DNA of 56,156 nucleotides from an uncultured Verrucomicrobiota bacterium (lineage in GTDB: Bacteria; Verrucomicrobiota; Verrucomicrobiia; Limisphaerales; UBA1412): the NCBI GenBank assembly GCA_944389455.1, contig CALXMK010000016.1, forward strand, positions 1 through 56,156, read 5' to 3'. The notes beneath the pieces are model-generated. The model was given only the letters and a program-made list of their open reading frames with translations, was not told the origin of the DNA and made no database searches. Shown piece after piece: positions 8,222-16,278 of the stretch. The position numbers and the translations under genes were made by a program. Position 1 is the stretch's first letter; each line of letters starts with the position of its first letter.

Positions 8222-10897
8222 ATGCCAAACGAAGATATGAATAAATTTTCCGCTCGCGCCATCCTCGTACTTAAACATGCCCATCAGGAAGCTTCTCAAT
8301 TAGGGCATAACTACATTGGCACGGAGCATATCCTGCTCGGCATCCTTGATATCAAAGAGGGATACGCTATTGCTACACTCCAACAGATGAATATCGACCT
8401 GAAACAACTTCGAGAAGAAATCATCAATACCATTGGCAAGAACAATCCGCTGCCGGAAAACTATAACCTCCCTTTTACCGCTCGTTCTAAAAAAGTTCTA
8501 TCACTAGCCGCTCACCAGGCTAAAAATCTCTCTAGCGACTTCATCGGGACAGAGCATCTCCTGCTGGGAATCCTCAAGGAAGGCGAAGGTGAAGGTGCTA
8601 CTGCTCTTAAAAAAGCCGGCATCACCTACTCAGCCTTTCTCTCCAGTCTTCTTACCATGCTCAATCCCAGTGAATCTGAGGAATTCCTCAATGATTTTCT
8701 CAACTCCAATAATGAAAAAGGATCCGAAGAAGAACCTGAAATCCCTGAACCGGGACAGGAACATCCTCAGAAAAAAATGGCTTCTCCTCCCTCCGCACTA
8801 AAAGTCTTCGGCATGGATTTAACGGCCAAGGCTAAAGCCAAAGAGTTGGATCCGGTTATTGGCCGTGAAAATGAAATTCAGAGAGTAATGCAGATTCTCT
8901 GCCGCCGAACCAAAAATAACCCTGTCCTTCTCGGTGAAGCCGGGGTTGGCAAAACGGCTATCGTTGAAGGTTTGGCACAAAGAATCGCAAACTCCGATGT
9001 TCCAGAAATTCTTCGTGAAAAACGCATCATCGCACTGGATCTTCCTCGTATGGTTGCCGGAACCAAATACCGCGGTCAATTTGAAGAACGAATCAAAGCA
9101 CTTATGGATGAAATTCGTGAGGATAAAAATGTAATCCTCTTTATCGATGAACTCCATACCATTGTTGCCGCAGGTTCAGCTGAAGGCGCCATGGATGTCG
9201 CCAACATTATCAAACCCGCTCTCAGTCGGGGTGAATTCCAATGTATCGGAGCAACCACTCTTAAAGAATATAGAAAATTTATCGAAAAAGATTCCGCTCT
9301 GGAACGACGTTTTCAAAGTGTCAAAGTTGAGCCCCCTTCTCTAGAAGAAACTTTGGAAATTCTACGCGGAATTCGCTACAAATACGAAGATCACCACCAT
9401 GCCCGAATTACCGATGAGGCACTTGAAACAGCCGTTCGGCTCTCGGATCGTTATATTACCTCTCGCTATCAGCCCGATAAATCAATTGATGTTATTGACG
9501 AAGCAGCAGCCCATGCACGCATCAGCATCGAAACACGGCCTCAAAACCTCAAGAAATTGGAACAAGAAATAGCCCAAGCCGCACAAAACAAGAAAAACGC
9601 CGTAGCAGAAGAACGCTTTGAAGACGCCGCTCTTCTGCTTAAAACCGAACAACAAAAGATTGAGGAATTCAACAATGCTCATAAAGAATGGCGCCAATCC
9701 GTAGATAAACAAATTACAGTCGTTGACGAAGAAGGAGTCACTCAAGTCGTTTCCAAATGGACAGGCATTCCCCTGCGTTCCATCGAATCAACCGAACTTG
9801 AGCGTCTTCTCAATATGGAAACAGAGCTCTCCTCTCGGGTTATTGGACAGCAGGAAGCCATTTCAGCCATTAGCCGTGCTCTTAGACGCTCACGGGCAGA
9901 TCTTAAGGATCCCCACCGCCCTATCGGCGCATTTATGCTCCTCGGACCTACTGGTGTCGGCAAAACACTTCTCAGTCATACTCTAGCGGAAACTATTTTT
10001 GGAGATACTAAGTCACTGATCCAGATGGATATGAGTGAGTACATGGAGAAATTTACCGTTTCTCGCCTCGTAGGGGCTCCTCCGGGATATATCGGACATG
10101 ATGAAGGTGGCCAACTTACTGAACAAGTTCGCCGCAGACCCTACTGTGTGATTCTTTTTGACGAAATCGAAAAAGCGCATCCCGATGTCTGGAATATTCT
10201 CCTGCAAATTCTGGAAGAAGGTAAACTGACAGATAGTGTCGGCCGTACCGTCGATTTCCGCAATACTATTATCTTAATGACATCCAATGTCGGAGCAGAT
10301 TCTTTGCGACGTTCTTCTGCAATAGGCTTTGTCAATAAAGACGAAAATGCGGATATCTCTCGAATCCGGGCCTCTCTGATGGAAGCTGCCAAAAATACTT
10401 TTAAACCTGAGTTTCTCAACCGTCTGGATGAAATTCTCATCTTCCGCCCCCTTAATAAAGAAGATGTAACCAAAGTCCTCGACTTGGAAATGAATAAACT
10501 CGTCTCCCGACTGGTTCTAAAAAATATTGTCATTAAGCTTGAAGATGACGCACGCGGACTGCTAATGAAAAAAGGCTATGATCCTATTTATGGGGCACGT
10601 CCTATGCGCCGAACGGTAGAACAGATGGTTCAAGATCCGCTGGCTGAGGAAATTCTGCGCGGAAGTATTCGGCACGGAGAACTCGTTCATATAGGTATCG
10701 ATCCTAATGATCCTGAAAAACTCTATTTCTACCAGGATACTCCTTCACAGGACAAGAAAGATACTTCACTTAATATCTCACTTTTACCTATGGAGGAAAA
10801 CTCTCCATCTAAAAAGGAGAAAAACGCTACTGAAGCTGCTTCCAAACCCAAAAAGATTATACGCAGTCGTCGCAAGACTCCTCCCTCTTCAAAATGA
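8222..10897 (+). CDS. clpC: ClpC, AAA+ unfoldase of the Clp protease
   Basis: An 891-residue Hsp100 protein. The N-domain (about 1-150) has two Clp repeats, each with a GTEH motif ([12 protein letters not shown] and [12 protein letters not shown]). The first ATPase module has GEAGVGKTA near residue 238 and the acidic motif [10 protein letters not shown]; the second has GPTGVGKTL near 576 and [17 protein letters not shown] segment in the middle region (about 441-483, [18 protein letters not shown]) identifies ClpC rather than ClpA or ClpB. The C-terminal extension is Lys/Ser-rich. It should unfold phosphoarginine-marked substrates for ClpP, which is not encoded here. It follows mcsB by 135 bases. 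Confidence 0.95.
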   Translation: MPNEDMNKFSARAILVLKHAHQEASQLGHNYIGTEHILLGILDIKEGYAIATLQQMNIDLKQLREEIINTIGKNNPLPENYNLPFTARSKKVLSLAAHQAKNLSSDFIGTEHLLLGILKEGEGEGATALKKAGITYSAFLSSLLTMLNPSESEEFLNDFLNSNNEKGSEEEPEIPEPGQEHPQKKMASPPSALKVFGMDLTAKAKAKELDPVIGRENEIQRVMQILCRRTKNNPVLLGEAGVGKTAIVEGLAQRIANSDVPEILREKRIIALDLPRMVAGTKYRGQFEERIKALMDEIREDKNVILFIDELHTIVAAGSAEGAMDVANIIKPALSRGEFQCIGATTLKEYRKFIEKDSALERRFQSVKVEPPSLEETLEILRGIRYKYEDHHHARITDEALETAVRLSDRYITSRYQPDKSIDVIDEAAAHARISIETRPQNLKKLEQEIAQAAQNKKNAVAEERFEDAALLLKTEQQKIEEFNNAHKEWRQSVDKQITVVDEEGVTQVVSKWTGIPLRSIESTELERLLNMETELSSRVIGQQEAISAISRALRRSRADLKDPHRPIGAFMLLGPTGVGKTLLSHTLAETIFGDTKSLIQMDMSEYMEKFTVSRLVGAPPGYIGHDEGGQLTEQVRRRPYCVILFDEIEKAHPDVWNILLQILEEGKLTDSVGRTVDFRNTIILMTSNVGADSLRRSSAIGFVNKDENADISRIRASLMEAAKNTFKPEFLNRLDEILIFRPLNKEDVTKVLDLEMNKLVSRLVLKNIVIKLEDDARGLLMKKGYDPIYGARPMRRTVEQMVQDPLAEEILRGSIRHGELVHIGIDPNDPEKLYFYQDTPSQDKKDTSLNISLLPMEENSPSKKEKNATEAASKPKKIIRSRRKTPPSSK

Positions 10898-10915
10898 GGA
10901 GGATCTAAAGCCTTT

Positions 10916-10957
10916 TTTTAAGCTCCTGTTCCTTTCTCTGAGGACAGGAGCTTAAAA
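10916..10957 (+). terminator. Strong hairpin after clpC, no T-run beyond it
   Basis: The arms TTTTAAGCTCCTGT (10916-10929) and ACAGGAGCTTAAAA (10944-10957) are fully complementary. The T-run is part of the stem on the 5' side, so this is not a textbook terminator; it may end or process the clpC transcript before the glycosyltransferase gene. Confidence 0.5.
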
Positions 10958-10977
10958 GGATACTCCCGCCTCAAAAT

Positions 10978-12147
10978 ATGATCAAAATTGCGCAAATCAT
11001 TCCTGATAACCGCGACGAATTTCGACAATATAACTTCCCGGAACCTATCTTTGGCCCCGCTCCAGATGCACTCCTTAGCGGCTTGGCTCAACTATCCTCT
11101 AAAGGTGAATGCGAAGTCCACGTCTTAAGCTGCTCCAGAGCTCCCTCTCAGACTCCTGAGCGAATCTACAATGGCTCCATCCATTACCACCAAATTCCGG
11201 TTTCTCCTCTCGGCTACCTCAAGACTCTCTATCGAGGCTGTGTTAAAGCATTGCGACGGGAACTTCTTAAAATCTCTCCTGATATTGTTCACGGTCAAGG
11301 AACTGAACGTTATTGTTCTTTAGCTGCCGTCCGCTCTGGCTTTCCCAATCTCATTACACTTCATGGCAACATGCGTTCCGTGGCTAAGATCCACCACGCG
11401 CGCCCTTTTTCATTCCATTGGCTAGCTGCTCGGCTGGAAAGCTGGACCCTTCCTCGCACCGGCGGTGTTATCTGTCTTAGCCATGCTACTCAAGAAAGAG
11501 TCCAAAACCTAGCCCCCCAAACTTGGGTTATTCCCAATGCTGTCGATGAAAAATTTCTCCATCTTAACCTCTTCTCTTCCTCGAAACACGCTGTCCCTTT
11601 TCGGCTCATCTGTCTGGGAACTATCTGCCTGCATAAAAACCAGAACTGGCTCATTCAAGCTTTGGCACCATTGCGCGAAAAATTCAATTTTGAACTTCAT
11701 CTCTATGGCAAACCGGAACCCGGATCCTCCTATACTGCGGAATTCAATCAGCTCCTCTCCCATCACTCCTGGGTTAAAACACATGGCTTTATTCCTCACG
11801 ATCAATTGCCCGATATCTATGCCGGCGCCGATTTACTCCTCATTCCATCGATAGAAGATAACTGTCCTATGGTTATTCTGGAAGCAATGGCCTGCGGAAC
11901 CCCAGCAATCGGAGCCCGTATCGGCGGAATCCCGGATCTAATAAGAGATGGGAAAACAGGATTCCTCTATGAAAGTCAAAATGCCGATCAGCTCCGTCGA
12001 ATCCTATCCGATCTGTTTCAAGAACCTTCCAGATTAAAACCTCTTCAACAAGAATCTGTTCATATTCTTCGAACATACCATACCCCCCTTCAAATCGCTT
12101 CCCGGCATTTAGAAGTTTTCCGCGAATTTCTTAATCAGAAAATTTAG
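10978..12147 (+). CDS. Glycosyltransferase family 4 (GT-B fold)
   Basis: A 389-residue GT-B enzyme. The N-terminal half includes SPDIVHGQG and FPNLITLHGN; the linker is VICLSHATQERV with VIPNAVDEKF. The C-terminal nucleotide-sugar site has ADLLLIPSIEDNCPMVILEA followed by ACGTPAIGARIGGIPDLI, the EX7E-type pattern of GT4. It should transfer a sugar from an NDP donor onto a glycan or lipid on the cytoplasmic side. No polysaccharide cluster surrounds it, so donor and acceptor are unknown. The start ATG lies about 80 bases after clpC, behind a hairpin. Confidence 0.85.
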   Translation: MIKIAQIIPDNRDEFRQYNFPEPIFGPAPDALLSGLAQLSSKGECEVHVLSCSRAPSQTPERIYNGSIHYHQIPVSPLGYLKTLYRGCVKALRRELLKISPDIVHGQGTERYCSLAAVRSGFPNLITLHGNMRSVAKIHHARPFSFHWLAARLESWTLPRTGGVICLSHATQERVQNLAPQTWVIPNAVDEKFLHLNLFSSSKHAVPFRLICLGTICLHKNQNWLIQALAPLREKFNFELHLYGKPEPGSSYTAEFNQLLSHHSWVKTHGFIPHDQLPDIYAGADLLLIPSIEDNCPMVILEAMACGTPAIGARIGGIPDLIRDGKTGFLYESQNADQLRRILSDLFQEPSRLKPLQQESVHILRTYHTPLQIASRHLEVFREFLNQKI

Positions 12148-12182
12148 AATATAAAAACCTTTTAAAATAGAATCTCCTCCTT

Positions 12183-13364
12183 ATGGGATACAAGATGCCA
12201 CTCAAAAGTTGGTTCTCACTCTTCGGATTAACCTGTTCCGCATTCATCTTTAACACATCAGAATTTATTCCTATGGGACTTCTGACTGATATTGCTGCGG
12301 ACCTCGTAACGACTGAGGCCCGCGCAGGCATTATCATATCAGTCTATGCTTGGGTAGTAACTCTGCTCTCTCTGCCTCTGATGATATTAGCCTCACGATT
12401 CGAACTCCGTAAACTGATTCTGGCAACCTTATGCGTCTTCGTCCTCTTCCAGCTGCTTTCCTCTATTTCCGCAAATTACTCCATGCTGATGTTCTCTCGT
12501 ATCGGAGTTGCCTGTGCTCACTCCATCTTCTGGTCCATCGTATCCCCAATAGCGGTACGCATAGTCCCTCCCAATTGTCAGCCTCTGGCATTGAGCATGA
12601 TCGTAACCGGAACCTCCATAGCCATGATTTTTGGTCTTCCCTTGGGCCGTTTCATCGGACTTCAAGTAGGTTGGCGTATGACCTTTCTCTGCATTGGACT
12701 CTTTGCCTTAGTGCTGCTTGGCTACTTGACTTACCTACTTCCTAAAGTTCCCAGTCGGGGTCAATTCACCTTTCGCCAAGTACCTTCTCTATTCCAGAAC
12801 CGACTTCTCCTGGGAATCTATTTGCTGACTTTTGCAATGGCTGCCGCCACTTACACCGCCTACAGTTATATCGAACCTTTCTTAAAGCAGATAGCTCAGA
12901 TGCCCGACACTTATATCACCTTTACACTCATGACCTTTGGAGCCATGGGAATTCTAGGCAGTATCGCTTTTTCCAAGCTCTACCCTCTTGAGCCTTGTCG
13001 ATTCATCTCCATTGCAATACTGGGAATAGCCAGCTGTATTCTGCTCCTGAAGCCCAGTACAACTCTTGCCGGCTCTCTTTTAATTATTCTGCCCTGTTCC
13101 CTCTGGGGAATATGTTTTACGGCATTCAATATAAGTCTTCAGGCTGAAATCATCAATTACTCCCCACAGAACGCCACCGCCGTCTCAATGTCCATCTACT
13201 CAGGAATTTTCAATTTGGGTATCGGAATCGGGACATCTCTCGGAGGAATTGTCTGCACCTGGCTCACTATTGCGGACATTGGCTATGCCGGTGGATTAAC
13301 CGCTCTGGCTGCCTTCTTTTTTTGGTACAAAAAAGTCTACCCTCTTAAAAAAGCAATGCAGTAA
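12183..13364 (+). CDS. sotB: MFS exporter, SotB (sugar efflux) family
   Basis: This 393-residue protein has 12 predicted membrane segments. The N-terminus, AFIFNTSEFIPMGLLTDIA, and the following VYAWVVTLLSLPLM closely resemble E. coli SotB/YdeA, as does GVACAHSIFWSI with GLPLGRFIG and a WRMTF motif. SotB-type proteins export arabinose, other sugars or small drugs from the cytoplasm. A second ATG (12195) would remove four residues. It lies 35 bases after the glycosyltransferase gene and converges on the DtxR-type regulator gene. Substrate is not predictable; the symbol reflects family only. Confidence 0.8.
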   Translation: MGYKMPLKSWFSLFGLTCSAFIFNTSEFIPMGLLTDIAADLVTTEARAGIIISVYAWVVTLLSLPLMILASRFELRKLILATLCVFVLFQLLSSISANYSMLMFSRIGVACAHSIFWSIVSPIAVRIVPPNCQPLALSMIVTGTSIAMIFGLPLGRFIGLQVGWRMTFLCIGLFALVLLGYLTYLLPKVPSRGQFTFRQVPSLFQNRLLLGIYLLTFAMAAATYTAYSYIEPFLKQIAQMPDTYITFTLMTFGAMGILGSIAFSKLYPLEPCRFISIAILGIASCILLLKPSTTLAGSLLIILPCSLWGICFTAFNISLQAEIINYSPQNATAVSMSIYSGIFNLGIGIGTSLGGIVCTWLTIADIGYAGGLTALAAFFFWYKKVYPLKKAMQ

Positions 13365-13458
13365 ATACTTGAAAACAAAAACTCCCATAGATAAATTAAA
13401 ATTGTCTCTAAACAAAGAAATAAAGACAAAACCTCTTTTAATAGGAACTTTTGCTCTC

Positions 13459-13929
13459 CTAGATTCCACTGATATCTTTTTGCTTTTCAATACAAAATTG
13501 CTCAAATCTCTTCTGAAGCAAATCTAATCCCCCTGATTGCTGAACAATAAACTCATTGAATAAATTCATCCGCTCCAAAATCTGATTCGGCACAAAGTGC
13601 TCCAATTTACAGGCCACCTCTTCCGCCAAAACAGGCTCTGCCCCCAGCAAATCCTTGAAAAAAGAGGTCAATAAGTGATGCTTACTCCAAATCTCACTTG
13701 CCAAAGCTTTCCCCTCCTCTGTAAGAGTAATAACATCATAAGGAGCATAATTAATATACTTACGCTCTCCTAAAGCCTGAAGGGCTGAAGTTACTGAAGC
13801 CCGGCTAACTCCTAAACGCTGAGCAATATCTTTTGCCCGGACAGCTTTTTTCTCACTAATCACGGCCAAAACAGTCTCCAAATAATCTTCAAGACTGGCA
13901 CTCAATCCCTTATGTAAAATCTCAGGCAT
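13459..13929 (-). CDS. DtxR/MntR-family metal-dependent repressor
   Basis: A 156-residue protein. The N-terminal winged helix (about 8-70) contains SLEDYLETVLAV and RAKDIAQRLGVSRASVTSAL, the classic DtxR recognition helix. The metal-binding and dimerisation domain follows, with Glu/His/Cys residues in SKHHLLTSFFKDLLGAE and EEVACKLEHFVP at the usual ligand positions. There is no C-terminal SH3-like domain, so it is closer in size to MntR. It diverges from a porin-feoA-feoA-feoB unit, and a palindrome lies between them at 14021-14040; iron- or manganese-dependent repression of that unit is a sound inference. It might also control itself. Confidence 0.88.
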   Translation of the reverse strand: MPEILHKGLSASLEDYLETVLAVISEKKAVRAKDIAQRLGVSRASVTSALQALGERKYINYAPYDVITLTEEGKALASEIWSKHHLLTSFFKDLLGAEPVLAEEVACKLEHFVPNQILERMNLFNEFIVQQSGGLDLLQKRFEQFCIEKQKDISGI

Positions 13930-14020
13930 ATAAACCGCGATGATAATAGCCCAAGAAAGAGAACTATTTCAATCTTTTAAATAGAGAAGTGTTAATTTCT
14001 AAATTTTAATCATTTAAAAA

Positions 14021-14040
14021 AATTTAGTTTAAACTAATTT
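14021..14040. promoter_or_regulatory. Near-perfect palindrome, candidate DtxR-type operator
   Basis: The sequence AATTTAGTTTAAACTAATTT is symmetric at nine of ten pairs, with a perfect 14-bp core TTAGTTTAAACTAA. DtxR, IdeR and SirR operators have the form TTAGG/TTTAG...CTAAA, so shape and position (between the regulator gene and the feo unit) both fit. It lies about 90 bases from each start codon. Confidence 0.6.
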
Positions 14041-14129
14041 TTTTATTGCTATTTAATTTTCACCTTTCTATTCTTTTTCCGTTGCGAGGCTCGGGAGAGA
14101 CTCTTCTCCCCTTCGTAATATTTCATACA

Positions 14130-15338
14130 ATGAAAAAGATGAATAAATTTGAGCATGTTTCTTTGGCAATTGCCTGTGCTGCTTTATTGCCAGCTGCGGG
14201 TGTATATGCGCAGGAATCCGAAAATCAGGTCCTCAGTGCCATCTCTGGCACAACGTTCAGTGGGTATATTGATACCTCTATGGGATGGCAATTTGGAGAT
14301 AAAACGACTAGTGCAGGTCGTGTGAATGATGCCGCCGACAGACAAAACGGTTTTAACCTGAATGTTGCCCAACTCCGCTTTTCCAAGGAATTGGATGAAG
14401 ATGCTTCTATCTGGAGTGCCGGCTATGCCGCCTCTCTTCTGATTGGTCCCACCGCTCAGGAAATGTCCTATGCGGATGGTGAATTTGCTCTTCAGCACGC
14501 CTATGTAGATTTACGTGCTCCTATTGGCAATGGGCTCGATTTCCGTTTCGGTGCCTTTGAGTCATTGCTTGGATATGAAGCTCTAGAAACTTATGCTAAC
14601 CCTAACTACTCCCGTTCTTATGGTGCCTATCTGGAGCACGGACAATCCGTAGGAGGATTAGCAGCTTATACCTTTGATATCAACGGATGGCTTCTCTCAA
14701 TGACAGCTGGTATTGCTAATGCCTTCGATAATCCTGTCATGAACGGAAGAGCTTCTAATTCGGCACGTCTCTCCTATATGGGAGCGCTCGACTTAATCTT
14801 TCCGGAATCAACCGGTTTTCTGGAAGGAACCGAAGTTTATGTTGCTCTGGTAAACGGTATTAACTCAGACCCTGCGATGGACGCTGATTCTCAGCCCAAT
14901 AACTTTGGACTCAACGCTTGGATAGCTGTTCCTCTCCCGGTAGAAGGACTCTCCTTTGCCTTCAACTATGATTATGCCGGGAATGGCTCCCGCGGCGGTT
15001 CAAGCCCCGTTGGCAGTTCCTGGGCTAACGCATATGCCGGATACCTGATCTACGATGTAACTGATAAGCTTACATTTGCCAACCGCTTCGAATACGCTGA
15101 AGGTAGCGCTGGAGCTTATGACTCCATTGGTGATGCTGACCGTTCTTGGTTATGGGGTGCAGACCAGGATCAATTTATTGCAGATACCTTCACAGTCGCC
15201 TACAAGCTATGGGATAACGTGATCACCCGCGCAGAATTTCGCTGGGATCATGACCTCTCCGGCAATAAACGTATGACCGATGACGGTACACGTGAAAATG
15301 CTTTTGGCATCAGTGCGAACGTAACTTATATGTTCTAA
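14130..15338 (+). CDS. Outer-membrane beta-barrel porin (BBP2-like), first gene of the feo unit
   Basis: From the ATG at 14130 (402 residues) the protein begins with a signal peptide, MKKMNKFEHVSLAIACAALL, cleaved near VYA-QES. The rest alternates polar and hydrophobic residues in strand-like blocks with many aromatic residues, such as FSGYIDTSMGWQFG and LNVAQLRFSKEL, and ends in the C-terminal Phe (ANVTYMF) expected by the BAM machinery. FGAFESLLGYEALETYANPN resembles the putative beta-barrel porin-2 family. An earlier in-frame start at 14046 would destroy the signal peptide. Because feoA follows 17 bases later, I infer that it admits iron or an iron complex through the outer membrane. Confidence 0.78.
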   Translation: MKKMNKFEHVSLAIACAALLPAAGVYAQESENQVLSAISGTTFSGYIDTSMGWQFGDKTTSAGRVNDAADRQNGFNLNVAQLRFSKELDEDASIWSAGYAASLLIGPTAQEMSYADGEFALQHAYVDLRAPIGNGLDFRFGAFESLLGYEALETYANPNYSRSYGAYLEHGQSVGGLAAYTFDINGWLLSMTAGIANAFDNPVMNGRASNSARLSYMGALDLIFPESTGFLEGTEVYVALVNGINSDPAMDADSQPNNFGLNAWIAVPLPVEGLSFAFNYDYAGNGSRGGSSPVGSSWANAYAGYLIYDVTDKLTFANRFEYAEGSAGAYDSIGDADRSWLWGADQDQFIADTFTVAYKLWDNVITRAEFRWDHDLSGNKRMTDDGTRENAFGISANVTYMF

Positions 15339-15355
15339 ACTGACTTTAATTCTTA

Positions 15356-15691
15356 ATGCAATCGGCTAAAACAATCAATATCAAGAATCAAACCGGAGGC
15401 ACGATTCCTCTGCCTATGATCGGAGTGGGAACTCCTGCCTCCATTGAGACTATTCGCGGAAGAGAAAAAGACATTCGTTTCCTAGAAAGCCTAGGCTTTG
15501 TGGCAGGAAGCACAGTAAGCATCATCTCTGAACTGAATGGAAACCTTATTGTAAATATCAAGAATACTCGTATCGGTATAGGAAGATCGCTTGCCATGAA
15601 AATCTTTGTCAGAATGGATAACTCACATGACCCGGATTGTCACTGTTCTTACTGCAAAAAAAACGAATGTTGTACTAAACGCCACGAATAA
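15356..15691 (+). CDS. feoA: FeoA-domain protein with Cys-rich tail
   Basis: A 111-residue protein. Residues about 12-85 form the SH3-like FeoA domain (GTIPLPMIGVGT, then FLESLGFVAGSTVSIIS and a closing GRSLAMKIFV). After it comes a short tail with five cysteines (CHCSYCKKNECC), absent from the common 75-80 residue FeoA. FeoA proteins bind the cytoplasmic part of FeoB and modulate ferrous iron uptake; the tail may bind iron or a metal cluster, which is a guess. It is the first of two feoA genes. Confidence 0.85.
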   Translation: MQSAKTINIKNQTGGTIPLPMIGVGTPASIETIRGREKDIRFLESLGFVAGSTVSIISELNGNLIVNIKNTRIGIGRSLAMKIFVRMDNSHDPDCHCSYCKKNECCTKRHE

Positions 15692-15721
15692 CCTTAACTG
15701 AAATACATAGATTTTATCTTT

Positions 15722-15964
15722 ATGATAGAAAACAATTCATCAAAAACACTAAAAGACACTCTCCCGGGTGAAACCGTTACTGTTGAAAAATTAATCGGCA
15801 CAGGCGCGCTCCGCCGCCGAATCATGGATATGGGCATCACCAAAGGGGTTCAGATTAAGGTACGTAAAGTTGCGCCTCTGGGAGATCCAATTGAAATCAA
15901 TCTCCGCGGATATGAATTAACGCTCCGCAAGTCGGAGGCCGAACTCATCCTTGTTAAAGAATAA
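15722..15964 (+). CDS. feoA: FeoA, ferrous iron transport accessory protein
   Basis: An 80-residue FeoA of standard length. It has LPGETVTVEKLIGTGALRRR at the start, IMDMGITKGVQIKVRKVAPL in the middle and EINLRGYELTLRKSEAELIL at the end, the conserved Gly/Arg and RxxEA pattern of the family. It lies 30 bases after the first feoA. A 314-bp gap with a strong stem-loop separates it from feoB. Confidence 0.92.
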   Translation: MIENNSSKTLKDTLPGETVTVEKLIGTGALRRRIMDMGITKGVQIKVRKVAPLGDPIEINLRGYELTLRKSEAELILVKE

Positions 15965-16278
15965 TTGCTTTGGCTAGATTCTAAGAATGAACGCTTTAAT
16001 CTCTTTTGAAGCAAGTGACTCACTCAATCCGATCTGTTCCACCCCGTCTGCAACGGGCTTCGGATATATCAAACTCATCTGCTCCTAAAGAGATAAAAAA
16101 CTGCTGGAGGAAGAACATCCTTCCCGTTCCAAAAGAACGGTCTTCCTTCAAAATCTCAACCGCACCGGAGGATTTTTCCTAAAAAATTTCCTCCGGTGCA
16201 TGAGAAAAAGTGCAATACAATAAGCGATTAAATCTTACTACTCCTGACACACTCTCAAAACACAAACCTTAATATACC
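15965..16278. other. feoA-feoB gap with a stem-loop
   Basis: The gap holds one strong hairpin (16162-16199), a smaller one (CCGTTC/GAACGG around 16123-16140) and no convincing coding frame; a 33-codon frame at 15987-16088 has no support. It probably tunes feoB expression relative to feoA, or carries a separate promoter. Confidence 0.5.
16162..16199 (+). promoter_or_regulatory. Stem-loop between feoA and feoB
   Basis: The 11-bp arms GCACCGGAGGA (16162-16172) and TCCTCCGGTGC (16189-16199) are perfectly complementary around an AT-rich 16-base loop. No T-run follows, so transcript processing or attenuation is more likely than plain termination. Confidence 0.6.

Noticed and set aside
15987..16088. 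33-codon open frame in the feoA-feoB gap
   Set aside because: No ribosome-binding site, no recognisable features, and part of a non-coding gap; likely chance.
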